In this document: piece after piece, positions 9,055 through 17,798 of the stretch
Layout: the number at the start of each line of letters is the position of its first letter
Position numbering within the stretch: position 1 is the stretch's first letter
Virus record (IMG/VR): IMGVR_UViG_3300044858_000992
Location: 1-42,907 of that record
DNA: 42,907 bases
Source: a virus
Strand: one strand, 5' to 3'
Translations under genes and position numbers: made by a program
Notes under the pieces: model-generated
What the model was told of the DNA's origin: nothing
The model's database searches: none
Seen by the model: only the letters and a program-made list of their open reading frames with translations

Positions 9055-9522
9055 TTAGAGTCCAGACTGCCTAATCACTTCATCCAACTCTTCACGGCTG
9101 TTAGCGTTGAGTAGACGACGCATAATGTCATCTGCTCCATCAGGTGATGAGCCAGTATCAACTGTCTTAGTCATCTTCTGATATTGCTTTGCCTGAGTTG
9201 GGTCAATGTTAGGTGTAGCCTGGTTCGACCCAGTGTCTACGCCGAATACATCGGCATAATCACTAAGCCATTTCGATACAGACTCCTCAGTTGGGTCTAT
9301 ATCCTGTGGGATAAATGCAGCAATTTTCTGATTTACCCCGCGACTAGCGAGGGCGTCTTTGATTGCTCGTTCTCTTTGTGCTTTTGAAAGATTCTCAAAC
9401 TGGCTTTTCAAATCTGCCAGTTCTTTTTCTTTCTGCTTATTTGCTTTACGCAACTGCTTAACGAGGTCATTTGCAGTATCTTCGATACTGTCATCTTCGT
9501 CGTCGTAGTCGTAGTTGGACAT
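9055..9522 (-). CDS. capsid scaffold protein (155 aa)
   Basis: It has a very acidic N terminus (MSNYDYDDEDDSIEDTANDL), then a coiled coil at about residues 22-55 (LRKANKQKEKELADLKSQFE), and a C-terminal helical segment (IMRRLLNANSREELDEVIRQ). Acidic, coiled-coil, Asp/Glu- and Lys-rich proteins directly before the major capsid gene are classic scaffolds for head assembly. No protease gene accompanies it, so it may be released whole. Its leader (9523-9638) holds inverted repeats. Confidence 0.85.
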   Translation of the reverse strand: MSNYDYDDEDDSIEDTANDLVKQLRKANKQKEKELADLKSQFENLSKAQRERAIKDALASRGVNQKIAAFIPQDIDPTEESVSKWLSDYADVFGVDTGSNQATPNIDPTQAKQYQKMTKTVDTGSSPDGADDIMRRLLNANSREELDEVIRQSGL

Positions 9523-9549
9523 AGGTCCTTCTCCCTTATTTGTAGTTAC

Positions 9550-9633
9550 GTAGGCCTCATATAGTTTGGGGAACGCTATATGGCTCCTACTACCGGTATT
9601 TATATCTCTCTAACGGACCGGTCGTCCCGTTAG
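9550..9633 (-). promoter_or_regulatory. two inverted repeats in the scaffold/capsid leader
   Basis: The first repeat has arms GTAGGCCTCATATAG (9550-9564) and CTATATGGCTCCTAC (9576-9590), pairing at 12 of 15 positions with an 11-base loop. The second has arms CTAACGG (9610-9616) and CCGTTAG (9627-9633). On the minus strand a TATAAA sits between them (around 9600). No T-run follows either stem, so they are not ordinary terminators. They may control or process the mRNA so that scaffold and capsid are made in excess. The role is inferred. Confidence 0.5.
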
Positions 9634-9638
9634 CAGGC

Positions 9639-10907
9639 CTAAATTGCTCCAGCTCGTTCTCTGCCTAGAGCGCCACCAGCGACTCCGGCTTGACCGGAGA
9701 ATGCAGCAGTCTCAAGTTGCGTTAATTGTCTACGCTTACGTTCTGCTTCTGGTGCTCCAGCAAGGCCGAACACTTCTTGTTCAGCGGTTGTCTGGGTATA
9801 TGGTGCTTGTTTGTAAAACTCTGCTAGTTGGCTACCGCGAGGTAGTACTCCTGCAACAGCCTGGAATCCTTGACGTGCTTGGTCTGCAGTAACGCCATAC
9901 TGAGCAAGTTCTTCTGCTCTAGATACGCCAGTTGCAAGGCCAGCCATTGTTGCAGCTCCGCCAATTTCTGCAGCGGTAACTTTACGCTTGATATTTTCGA
10001 TAGCCTTATCTGGGTCTAAGAAGTATGCAAGCAAATCTCCTTGACCAATTTCTGGATAGAATGAACGAAGAGATGCAGTTATCTCAGGGGCAGCGTTGAT
10101 AACTCTACGCTGTGCTGTTTGGATTCTATCTTCTAATTCGACAGGTGATACATCTCCGCCGATAAATCTTTCAAATCCTTCTTGGCGACCCATATCGCCT
10201 CGGTTATAGTAATTCTCAGGTAGACCGTAGCGACGCATAACATCTTGGTATTGGTCTTCTAAGCCGATATATTCTGCTTCAGATAGAGCACGGAGTCCCT
10301 TTTGAATGCGAGCCTGATTAGCAGCAAAGCGCTTCTTATAGGCATCAGTATCGCGTAAGCGAAGTGTAAACTCTGCAGGCGATAGACCTTCGGTAATAAA
10401 GGCTTGAAGTGGTGCAACTAATGCACCGAGTCCAAACTGATTAAACTGTTGGAATAATAAATCATAAGCAGACTGTCCAGCCGCACGCTTCGCATCAGCT
10501 TTAAGTTGATTGATGTATGCGTTATACGCATTTAAGTCTGTAAATATCCTACCGTCTGGAGCGGTATATATAGTTGTTGACCCCCCTGTTGCGGGTCCGG
10601 TTCCACCCGTAAATGTTGGCCCAGTTCCGCCCGTAGCGGTTGGTCCGGTTGGTCCAGTTGATAGAGTTGGTCCTGTAGGAGCTATTGGCCCAGTTGGTGT
10701 TACGGAAGGTTCTTCTGTTGGTACTTCTTGCGGTGTAGAGATAACAGGAGTTGGGATAACACCTATAGCCTGTAATCTTCTACGCTCAGGTTCATCGAAT
10801 ACTTCTGGGGTAGCGGCAGGGAAGTTAGCCATAGATGCTTCTTCGCCCATACGGAATCTTGCCGCATTAAATGATGACGTAACAGCAGGTTTCTTTTTCT
10901 TAGCCAT
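9639..10907 (-). CDS. presumed internal virion protein with GPT linker (422 aa)
   Basis: Residues about 75-115 are an interrupted Gly-Pro-Thr linker (TGPTGPTATGGTGPTFTGGT). The rest is helical and Ala/Gln/Arg-rich (QLKADAKRAAGQSAYDLLFQ; FAANQARIQKGLRALSEAEY; VTADQARQGFQAVAGVLPRG). Its size, helicity and place between scaffold and two larger helical proteins fit ejection or internal core proteins of short-tailed phages. It has no lysozyme or transglycosylase motif. The collagen-like linker may be flexible rather than a true triple helix. Function is inferred from position. Confidence 0.65.
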   Translation of the reverse strand: MAKKKKPAVTSSFNAARFRMGEEASMANFPAATPEVFDEPERRRLQAIGVIPTPVISTPQEVPTEEPSVTPTGPIAPTGPTLSTGPTGPTATGGTGPTFTGGTGPATGGSTTIYTAPDGRIFTDLNAYNAYINQLKADAKRAAGQSAYDLLFQQFNQFGLGALVAPLQAFITEGLSPAEFTLRLRDTDAYKKRFAANQARIQKGLRALSEAEYIGLEDQYQDVMRRYGLPENYYNRGDMGRQEGFERFIGGDVSPVELEDRIQTAQRRVINAAPEITASLRSFYPEIGQGDLLAYFLDPDKAIENIKRKVTAAEIGGAATMAGLATGVSRAEELAQYGVTADQARQGFQAVAGVLPRGSQLAEFYKQAPYTQTTAEQEVFGLAGAPEAERKRRQLTQLETAAFSGQAGVAGGALGRERAGAI

Positions 10908-10909
10908 TA

Positions 10910-12307
10910 TTACCCCTGGAATCCGAAGTCACGGAGGACTTTTAATGCAACATCTGACACTTCTTCTCTAGCATTATCTGTGTACTGCCAGCGAGGGTCC
11001 TTGCGAACCGCTCTCTTGAAATCGTAGATAGACATTTCTTTGTCTGGTCCAATCGCAGAACGAAGCAACGGGTCATCTAAGTTGATTTGGTCATCATTTA
11101 CTTCTAGTAATGTTGCCATCTGCCTGCGGTATGGCTCATATACTGCTTGCAAATCCACACCTTGGTCCATTAAAGCGCCAACTTTATCTGGCAAACCTAA
11201 CTTGGCTACACCGCGAATGATGCGCTTGTAGGTATCTACATCCTCGCCACGTTCTATATTCTGTAGCCAGCTTTTAATCTGACCACCGAATGCTTTATCT
11301 AAATCAAGTCCGTTGGCTCTAGCAGTCTTGCGTAAGTCTTCTAGGTTAGAACCTGCTCTTCCGCCAAGGTTCTCGCCAAGGTTAATCTTATCCTTTAGGT
11401 AAGCACGTACCTGTGCAGCATCACCTTCAATACCTAAATCATAGATTTCTGCAGCAACGGAATCTAAGTCTGCTAGTTCTCCACCAGCCTCAAGTAGATA
11501 TTCGTTAATTCCGGCCTTGATGCTATTGATAGCGCGACCGTATTCAGTCTTACCCATTGCTTTTGCTAAAGCATCTCCGGTTAAGCCTTTAGTTGCTTTC
11601 TCAAACTTTGTCTTTATTGCCGCTCTTGCAGCGGTATCTTTATCTACAAGCCCTGCTTCTTCAATCTGGGTCTTGAATGTCTTACCTAAGTTTTTCTCTA
11701 ACCAGAAAGCATCATCTAGACCGCCAGTTACGGTGGCAGTTGTAACACCATTTTTAGTTACATACTTAGTAGTTACAGGTTTCTTGCGTTGCTCTTCTTG
11801 TAGTTTTTCTCGCCATTCTTTAACTTGCTCAGGTGTTGCAGTAATACCTAAACGCTCAAATGCTGTGACAACCTTTTGTTCGGCAGCGGTGTTGTCATCA
11901 ACTCGTGTATCAATTCGAGTTCCTGGTTTACTACCTGTTCCACCTTCAACAACTGCTGCGTTTTCCATCAGGTATTGCCTGAAGGTTAATCCTGGTCTAC
12001 CGGTCCTTGCGGCTTCTGCAGAGAAATCCATATTTGCTCTGGTGTAAGCGTCAGCAAAAGCCTTGTTATATTTCTTACTTGCTGCCTTTAAGTAGCCTGC
12101 CTTAACAAGCATCTGTGATATTGCAAGTCTATCTGCGTCAGAGGCATTAAGAAGGTCTACTGCATATGGGTCTACGGCAACGCCCGTTGCTGTGGTTCCA
12201 CCCTTAAATCCTTGGTATGCACCAGAAGCAGTAGGGTTTGAGATAGTAGAGCCAGTTGCGGGTATGGCTGTACCCTTCCAGTTATTCCAGAATGCGCCTT
12301 CTGTCAC
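10910..12307 (-). CDS. presumed internal/ejection protein (465 aa)
   Basis: It is mostly helical and charged (LNASDADRLAISQMLVKAGY; VVTAFERLGITATPEQVKEW; REKLQEEQRKKP), with a repeat-like C-terminal half (GVAKLGLPDKVGALMDQGVD). No catalytic residues are evident. It lies 2 bp downstream of... and is transcribed between the 1563-aa and 422-aa genes, forming a three-gene set like the ejection proteins of podoviruses. It does not resemble a tape measure. The function is inferred. Confidence 0.65.
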   Translation of the reverse strand: MTEGAFWNNWKGTAIPATGSTISNPTASGAYQGFKGGTTATGVAVDPYAVDLLNASDADRLAISQMLVKAGYLKAASKKYNKAFADAYTRANMDFSAEAARTGRPGLTFRQYLMENAAVVEGGTGSKPGTRIDTRVDDNTAAEQKVVTAFERLGITATPEQVKEWREKLQEEQRKKPVTTKYVTKNGVTTATVTGGLDDAFWLEKNLGKTFKTQIEEAGLVDKDTAARAAIKTKFEKATKGLTGDALAKAMGKTEYGRAINSIKAGINEYLLEAGGELADLDSVAAEIYDLGIEGDAAQVRAYLKDKINLGENLGGRAGSNLEDLRKTARANGLDLDKAFGGQIKSWLQNIERGEDVDTYKRIIRGVAKLGLPDKVGALMDQGVDLQAVYEPYRRQMATLLEVNDDQINLDDPLLRSAIGPDKEMSIYDFKRAVRKDPRWQYTDNAREEVSDVALKVLRDFGFQG

Positions 12308-12318
12308 TATATCTCCTA

Positions 12319-15300
12319 TTAGTCTCTAATCAACTTCGAGAACAAAGCAAAGTAAGCATCTTGTGCGTTGCGGTTTGTCTTAGATAGACGCTCCAACTCA
12401 GCCTTTGCTCTTACCTTTAGTAAGTCTCTGTAGTTCTGTGCAGATTCTGTGTATCCAAATACAGAATCACGAGCATTTACGTACTCGTTGTATGTTGTCA
12501 ACATATCCTGTATTGGCTTGCGGATTTCAGGGTTTAGCCTGACCGTTTTATCTGAAAGTAAAGACTCTAAATCGTTTAGAGCCTGTGTTCTTTCGATAGC
12601 TCTTTCAGCACCCTTGCCAAGTTCTTCTTGAAGGTCCGGTCTTGCCTTCTTAAACTGAGTTGACCAGTTCTCCCATTGGGACTTGAGTTGGCGTTTCTGC
12701 CAGTCACTAAAGGTATTGGCTAATTCCTGCTCAAATAAATCTTGTTGCTCATAGTAGAAGTTCTCATCATAAGCCGTATTGATTTGACGCAAGAAGTCAC
12801 CTATTGGTTTGGATTCTTTTAAGCCCATCTTAATAAGCAACTTGTATGCACCGAAGTCAAACTCGCCTTCCTTCGGAATAAAGAATGACGCAGCCTGCGG
12901 ATACTTCTTGAGTAAGCCTTCGTTCTTTTCGACCCACTTACGAGCCTTTTCGTTAGCACTAATGAGTGGAATAACTGTTGATTCAGACTCAGAGATGGTA
13001 TATGGCAACTCGTTTGGATAGTATTTAATCCACAGTTCCATAGCCTTGTCGTAATCATCAGTCTGTTCGAGCAAGTTATTCCAAGTTTGCTTGAAGTTAG
13101 TCTCACCATTCTCACGTACCCACGTAGCAATATCGCTCTTAAGAGTTGCTTGAGGTGGTGCTGGTACGAAAAATCCAAGAGTAAAGCGTAAGAATAGCGC
13201 TGTAATTGTAGATGCTTCTAACTTATCCTTATACTCACGAAGTTCACCTTCGCTTAATGGAATCTCTTGACCTGTTGCTGGGTCTATCTTTGGCTGTGGT
13301 GCGTGACCTGCAGCCTTTAGATAAGTAGCAGCCTTACGGAATGCTGAGGCAAACTGTGAGTTACGCTCATCGCGGTTCATTACGCTTAAAAAGCGATTAA
13401 CGTGAGCAGGGAATAAAGCATTAACCATTGGTTGGTCTTCTGCATATACACCAAGAAGTGCTCGTTCTAACTTATCTAGTTGTGGAACTAGAGCAAATAC
13501 ACCCTTTAGTGCTATTGAAGATATTGGTCCAGCAAATGTTGGAAGCAAAGAATCTGGGTTAGAAGATGGAGTAATCATCTTTAACTTAGCGCTAAACTCA
13601 ATAGGCATCGGAGCCTTGATTGCATTCTCTTGCCCGAAGAGACTCATAGTTTCACCTACGGCCTGGTACATCTGAGTAGTACCTGGGTAAAAGAAGTATT
13701 GGTCACCGCTGTCGTCAGTCTGTACAAAACCAGAGTGTGCTATGCCGTCATATACTAAAGCAGCGCGAGCGATTGATTCTGGATTGTAACGAACTGTGCG
13801 ATAAAAGCGGCGATAAAAGTCTTCAGTTGCACGGTAGAATCGAGCAAAGTTACGAGCAGCCATAGCCAACTGGGTACGAACTGCTGGATTATCTACATAT
13901 GCTAGTGCACTATTCTTTGCCAAATCCTCAGCAATAGAATTTACGTGACGCATAGCAGCCTTATATGCCGCCTCGTAAGCCTCATCGGTTTTACCTGCAG
14001 TTAAGTTATCAATTATTCTCTTAGTAAATCCTGATGCATCTAACTCTTTGCGGAATCCAATAACTTCGTTAAGTACAATAGCTTCTCTTGACCAGCGAGC
14101 ATTGGCCTCGCCCATTGCATCCCAGCCTTTGTCAAACATAGATGCAGCAAAGTTGTCGCCTTCAGATACTGGAACTAGAGTTGGACCTGATATAAATTGA
14201 GGCGCTTCAGTCGGGGTGGTTGGTAAATCGGTAAGGCGTAAGCCCTTAGCGCTAACCTTTACGTAGCCATCTGTATCTGTCTTGCGAACTTTATTCCAAA
14301 GGTCTACGTTTAAGTCGCCATTCTGCTTTGAGAATAGGTTACGAACAGCAATGTACGCACGTTGTGCGTGGATTCTTTCGCTACCGCCTCTAAAGTAAAG
14401 CTGGTATTGGTCACGCTCAGACTTAGGTAGGCTCTTTAGATACTTAAAGATTGCTTCTACAGCCTCTTCTTCGTTATCAAGAAACTTAATTGCTATACGA
14501 CCGATGTCATCTTGGGTCATTATTCCAATCTGGAATAGCCAAGAAACCAATGATTGCTGGTTAGCAACTGGGTTAAATTCAGTAAATGCTTTATCTCCGA
14601 CGGAGCGCTTATAGGCAATACCGTCAATGTTAATTGCTTCTACTTTACCGAAACGACTTACGTCATCAGATACAGTCCAGTAACGACCGCCACCACGTAC
14701 ACCGTTCTTAGCACCTTCAGATACTTCAGCAAGTAATTGGTCTAAATCGCCATACTTTGCAAGACTTGCAAGGATTTCTGCTGATTCTGGGTCTAATGAC
14801 TTTGCTAACTTACGACGAAGAATCGCCTCTGCCATAACAGCACGAACTTCTGTTTCGCTTGTAGCAGCAGCAATCTTAGCGGCAAACTCTTCTAACTCAT
14901 CTGCTTTAAGAAACTTATTGATAGCACCAAGTTCACCCTGTGCGCTGTCAAAAAATACTGTGTCCTTAAACTTTTGTAAGGTGGTATCTTCACCTCTTAC
15001 GGCTTTGCCAATGCGAATACGGGTTGACCATAGGCGACCCTTTACAAAATCCCAAGGATTACGGCCTCTTGCTAGATAGAAAATATCATCTTCGATAGCG
15101 TTTCGGATAGGGAAACGTACACCAGCAAGGGTCAAGAATGACCAGCCAGATGTAATCTTATCTGCCCAGCGCTGGTGAGATACACCAACAAGGCGAGATA
15201 TTAGACCTTCTCTAGCAGTTAATCTATCTAAATCTACAACTGACGGAACAACCATAGATGTAGATAACTGGTATGGAAATAACGCTACTTGCTCTCCAGC

Positions 15301-17010
15301 AAACTCAGCAGGGTTTCCTAAACGTTGACCATTAACAACAATATCTGCCGCATAGCGCTTTTCTAGCCCTTTGCCAGCAAACTGTTCCATAAAGGACTTG
15401 CCTGCGTTACCTTTACGTACACCTCTAGTTGAGAAGATGGTGTTCCAAAGACCTTTAGTAATCTGCATACGCTGACCTACATCGCCTGCTGCGAATGCTT
15501 CAGCAATAATCTTGCTATGGTAACGAGAGTTACTTAAACGAGCTATACGATAAATTTCATCTGTAGCATTTGGCGCCATAACATCAAATACTGTTGATGT
15601 TGGGTTTGGTGTTCTAGTAAACTTACGAGCAAACCTGTCAATACGTCCTAGTATTTGACTGGCGCTTAAGCGAATTGCGCCATCTGGCCTCTTAAAGCGA
15701 CCAACTTGCTTCTCTAATCCAGCAATTTCCTCGGAGCGGGTTGTAATACCAGTTAAAACATCTTCAAATTGTGGCGCTAGTCCATACAGAGAACGAACAA
15801 GGGTTTGTCCTACCTTGTCAATGTTAAGAATCTTGTTACCGGTGGTAAGTGCTGCGATTCTAGCCTTACGTCCAACGGTTAATCTAGGTACAAGAGGGGT
15901 TTCTCTAGCTGCTTGACCTGTAAGAATAGCTTTCATATCTACGCCATTTTGTAAAAATGCTTTTGCAGTGTCGGCATCCTTGACGCCAGCTTTAATAAAC
16001 TCATCAATAGCAGCAGGACCGAACTCAGGAGCGATACGGCGCAACTTTGTTGACGCCTCTTCTGCTGCAACTATGTTCTTTGAACTGCGGGCCTTAGATA
16101 GATTGTCTAATTCCTTGCCATACTCGTTAAAAAAGTTAACAACTCTTGGATTCTGGAAGACTGTATCTACTTTATTACCATTACCGACCACTTTAATTAG
16201 GGCATAGTTGAAAGCATCGTAGGCTTTCTTGGCTTTTCCTAGTGCAAGGGTTGGGTCAGTGAAGATTCTGTATGAAGCATCTACTATTCCAGAGATTCCT
16301 TTGTATAAAAAGCCAGAACCTTCTAGCCCTTCAGGTAAAAGTGTGTTAGCGACTTGGCGACCTGGTGAATACTTAGATGCAAATACTGCATCATAAGCAT
16401 CTTGCCATAGTGGGTCTTTATCTTTAGCAGCAAGAGCGGCAATCTCACGCTCTTCTGGAGAACCATTTGCTATAAAGTCTGATAATGGACGTCTGTTTTC
16501 GGTGACATCCTGTACCATCTTGACGCGAACTGGGCCATACTTTTTGACTGCTTTAGATAAACGCTCTTCATTGTATAAAAGTTCGCCTTTATCATTAGCC
16601 TTCTTAAAAGCCTCTTGTATATTTGGAATGTTTGGTATTGCTATTCCAGTAGAACCAACGCGACCTGTCTTAAAAATACCGCCTTGTTCTTGTGCTATAG
16701 CACCGGTGCGGTATAAACGCGTCATAAAATCTGACGCTTCCCAAATGGCACCAAGTACTGCGCCACCTGTGTAGTGCCAAGCAGTGCCTAACCAGCCACG
16801 CTTTGGCTTGTCTGGCTCTGTACCAAAAGTAGATGTTAGTGCAGCCTGTTGGTCTGCAGGTAAAGTTTGGAATTTAATGCGAGCTTCTGAGGCTGGCATA
16901 TCAAGCAAATTCTTATGAGTGCTAACAACCTTAGAGAGAGTGTTTACTTTCTCCTTGTCGGCAGGACTAAGATTTGCTGCTGCGGATGCAATCTTTAGTT
17001 GTTTCTCCAC
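12319..17010 (-). CDS. very large internal virion protein (1563 aa)
   Basis: This is the largest gene of the window. The start is GTG at 17008-17010, sharing a base with the upstream TAG. The protein is helical, with few Gly/Pro-rich breaks. An early hydrophobic patch lies near residues 80-100 (AWHYTGGAVLGAIWEASDFM). Later segments such as WSFLTLAGVRFPIRNAIEDD and FYRATEDFYRRFYRTVRYNP have the look of proteins that enter or line a channel. It ends in a charged helical tail. It lacks coiled-coil heptads of the tape-measure type. By size and context it is the counterpart of the large ejection protein of short-tailed phages, without a recognisable transglycosylase motif. Confidence 0.7.
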   Translation of the reverse strand: MEKQLKIASAAANLSPADKEKVNTLSKVVSTHKNLLDMPASEARIKFQTLPADQQAALTSTFGTEPDKPKRGWLGTAWHYTGGAVLGAIWEASDFMTRLYRTGAIAQEQGGIFKTGRVGSTGIAIPNIPNIQEAFKKANDKGELLYNEERLSKAVKKYGPVRVKMVQDVTENRRPLSDFIANGSPEEREIAALAAKDKDPLWQDAYDAVFASKYSPGRQVANTLLPEGLEGSGFLYKGISGIVDASYRIFTDPTLALGKAKKAYDAFNYALIKVVGNGNKVDTVFQNPRVVNFFNEYGKELDNLSKARSSKNIVAAEEASTKLRRIAPEFGPAAIDEFIKAGVKDADTAKAFLQNGVDMKAILTGQAARETPLVPRLTVGRKARIAALTTGNKILNIDKVGQTLVRSLYGLAPQFEDVLTGITTRSEEIAGLEKQVGRFKRPDGAIRLSASQILGRIDRFARKFTRTPNPTSTVFDVMAPNATDEIYRIARLSNSRYHSKIIAEAFAAGDVGQRMQITKGLWNTIFSTRGVRKGNAGKSFMEQFAGKGLEKRYAADIVVNGQRLGNPAEFAGEQVALFPYQLSTSMVVPSVVDLDRLTAREGLISRLVGVSHQRWADKITSGWSFLTLAGVRFPIRNAIEDDIFYLARGRNPWDFVKGRLWSTRIRIGKAVRGEDTTLQKFKDTVFFDSAQGELGAINKFLKADELEEFAAKIAAATSETEVRAVMAEAILRRKLAKSLDPESAEILASLAKYGDLDQLLAEVSEGAKNGVRGGGRYWTVSDDVSRFGKVEAINIDGIAYKRSVGDKAFTEFNPVANQQSLVSWLFQIGIMTQDDIGRIAIKFLDNEEEAVEAIFKYLKSLPKSERDQYQLYFRGGSERIHAQRAYIAVRNLFSKQNGDLNVDLWNKVRKTDTDGYVKVSAKGLRLTDLPTTPTEAPQFISGPTLVPVSEGDNFAASMFDKGWDAMGEANARWSREAIVLNEVIGFRKELDASGFTKRIIDNLTAGKTDEAYEAAYKAAMRHVNSIAEDLAKNSALAYVDNPAVRTQLAMAARNFARFYRATEDFYRRFYRTVRYNPESIARAALVYDGIAHSGFVQTDDSGDQYFFYPGTTQMYQAVGETMSLFGQENAIKAPMPIEFSAKLKMITPSSNPDSLLPTFAGPISSIALKGVFALVPQLDKLERALLGVYAEDQPMVNALFPAHVNRFLSVMNRDERNSQFASAFRKAATYLKAAGHAPQPKIDPATGQEIPLSEGELREYKDKLEASTITALFLRFTLGFFVPAPPQATLKSDIATWVRENGETNFKQTWNNLLEQTDDYDKAMELWIKYYPNELPYTISESESTVIPLISANEKARKWVEKNEGLLKKYPQAASFFIPKEGEFDFGAYKLLIKMGLKESKPIGDFLRQINTAYDENFYYEQQDLFEQELANTFSDWQKRQLKSQWENWSTQFKKARPDLQEELGKGAERAIERTQALNDLESLLSDKTVRLNPEIRKPIQDMLTTYNEYVNARDSVFGYTESAQNYRDLLKVRAKAELERLSKTNRNAQDAYFALFSKLIRD

Positions 17011-17408
17011 TATAGACCTCGCGCAAGCATATCCTGATACAGAACCGCAATTTCTCCAGACTCATCGAATGGAAGCAACTTAGCTAAAGTATCTGAATAC
17101 TTCTCTGTCTGGCGACCTGCTCCTAGAACTTCTGGTCCTGGTCCTTCGCCCATTGCAATACCTGATGTAATTGGTTCATCGGGGCGAGTTGTTGCTGCGT
17201 ATAATGGAGTAATTGGAGTTTGTGCTGCAGCCTCACGTACATCTGATGCTCTAGCACCGCGAACATCTGCAGTCTTAGCGAGCGGAGCGCCTGCTTTAAT
17301 AGCGGCAGTCTCAACGCCTTCGCCGTATGCGATAGAACCCATATTCAAATCTGTTCTCTTGGAGAACTTGCCAGGGCCTGATGCGCCTGCTAATGGACCT
17401 CTAGCCAT
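17010..17408 (-). CDS. small portal-proximal protein (132 aa)
   Basis: The N terminus, MARGPLAGASGPGKFSKRTD, is Gly/Pro/Lys-rich and disordered, and the C terminus (YSDTLAKLLPFDESGEIAVL) is helical. The protein lacks enzymatic motifs. It overlaps the 72-aa gene by 8 bp upstream and the 1563-aa gene by one base downstream. It is probably a small structural component or an assembly factor for the large internal protein. I do not recognise a named family. Confidence 0.7.
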   Translation of the reverse strand: MARGPLAGASGPGKFSKRTDLNMGSIAYGEGVETAAIKAGAPLAKTADVRGARASDVREAAAQTPITPLYAATTRPDEPITSGIAMGEGPGPEVLGAGRQTEKYSDTLAKLLPFDESGEIAVLYQDMLARGL

Positions 17409-17619
17409 TGTTGTCCTCCATCGTTTCTAAATCTACTGTAAATTGTTCCCAAGCCTGATTTACTTGGTTCTTTCTAATTGCGTTATATGTTGCTAAATCT
17501 AAAACTTCTTCTGAGAATAAATGAACTGCATTCATAATGTTATGAAACAAACCTGCAAACAAAACAAAGACATCGGCGAGACGGACAGAGCGCGGTATGT
17601 AATCTGGTTTCTTATCCAC
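17401..17619 (-). CDS. small helical protein (72 aa)
   Basis: The sequence MDKKPDYIPRSVRLADVFVL is followed by FAGLFHNIMNAVHLFSEEVL, then a helical acidic tail (QFTVDLETMEDNNG). The central stretch is amphipathic and could touch a membrane or a partner helix. It overlaps the next gene by 8 bp. Function unknown; its position between portal and ejection genes suggests a virion assembly role. Confidence 0.65.
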   Translation of the reverse strand: MDKKPDYIPRSVRLADVFVLFAGLFHNIMNAVHLFSEEVLDLATYNAIRKNQVNQAWEQFTVDLETMEDNNG

Positions 17620-17644
17620 ACTCTGTCCTCTCGTTAGACTTTAA

Positions 17645-17776
17645 CTAAGCCTTCTTGCCCTTACGTCCGGCAGGGGCATATCCGAACTTCACAGCTCCGC
17701 CTTTTGGCTTTGATGTGTCTTTCTTGCCTTCTGTTGGCTTCTGCACGGGTGCAGCAGCACGACCACCTTTTTTCAT
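17645..17776 (-). CDS. tiny Lys/Gly-rich protein (43 aa)
   Basis: The ATG at 17774-17776 opens MKKGGRAAAPVQKPTEGKKD, and the product ends YAPAGRKGKKA before TAG at 17645-17647. It lies 22 bp after the portal stop, with GGAGGTGC before the start. It is basic and disordered, much like the tiny proteins near 7 kb. It may bind DNA in the head. Function unknown. Confidence 0.6.
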   Translation of the reverse strand: MKKGGRAAAPVQKPTEGKKDTSKPKGGAVKFGYAPAGRKGKKA

Positions 17777-17798
17777 TTAGCACCTCCTTCGGCTATGC

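Noticed and set aside
10510-10971. 153-aa plus-strand open frame opposite the 422-aa gene
   Set aside because: It arises from the antisense of the GPT linker (PPVxVGPV pattern), like those opposite the fibre.
12819-13178. 119-aa open frame inside the 1563-aa gene
   Set aside because: Other-frame shadow with Leu/Ser/Arg-rich composition and no start context.
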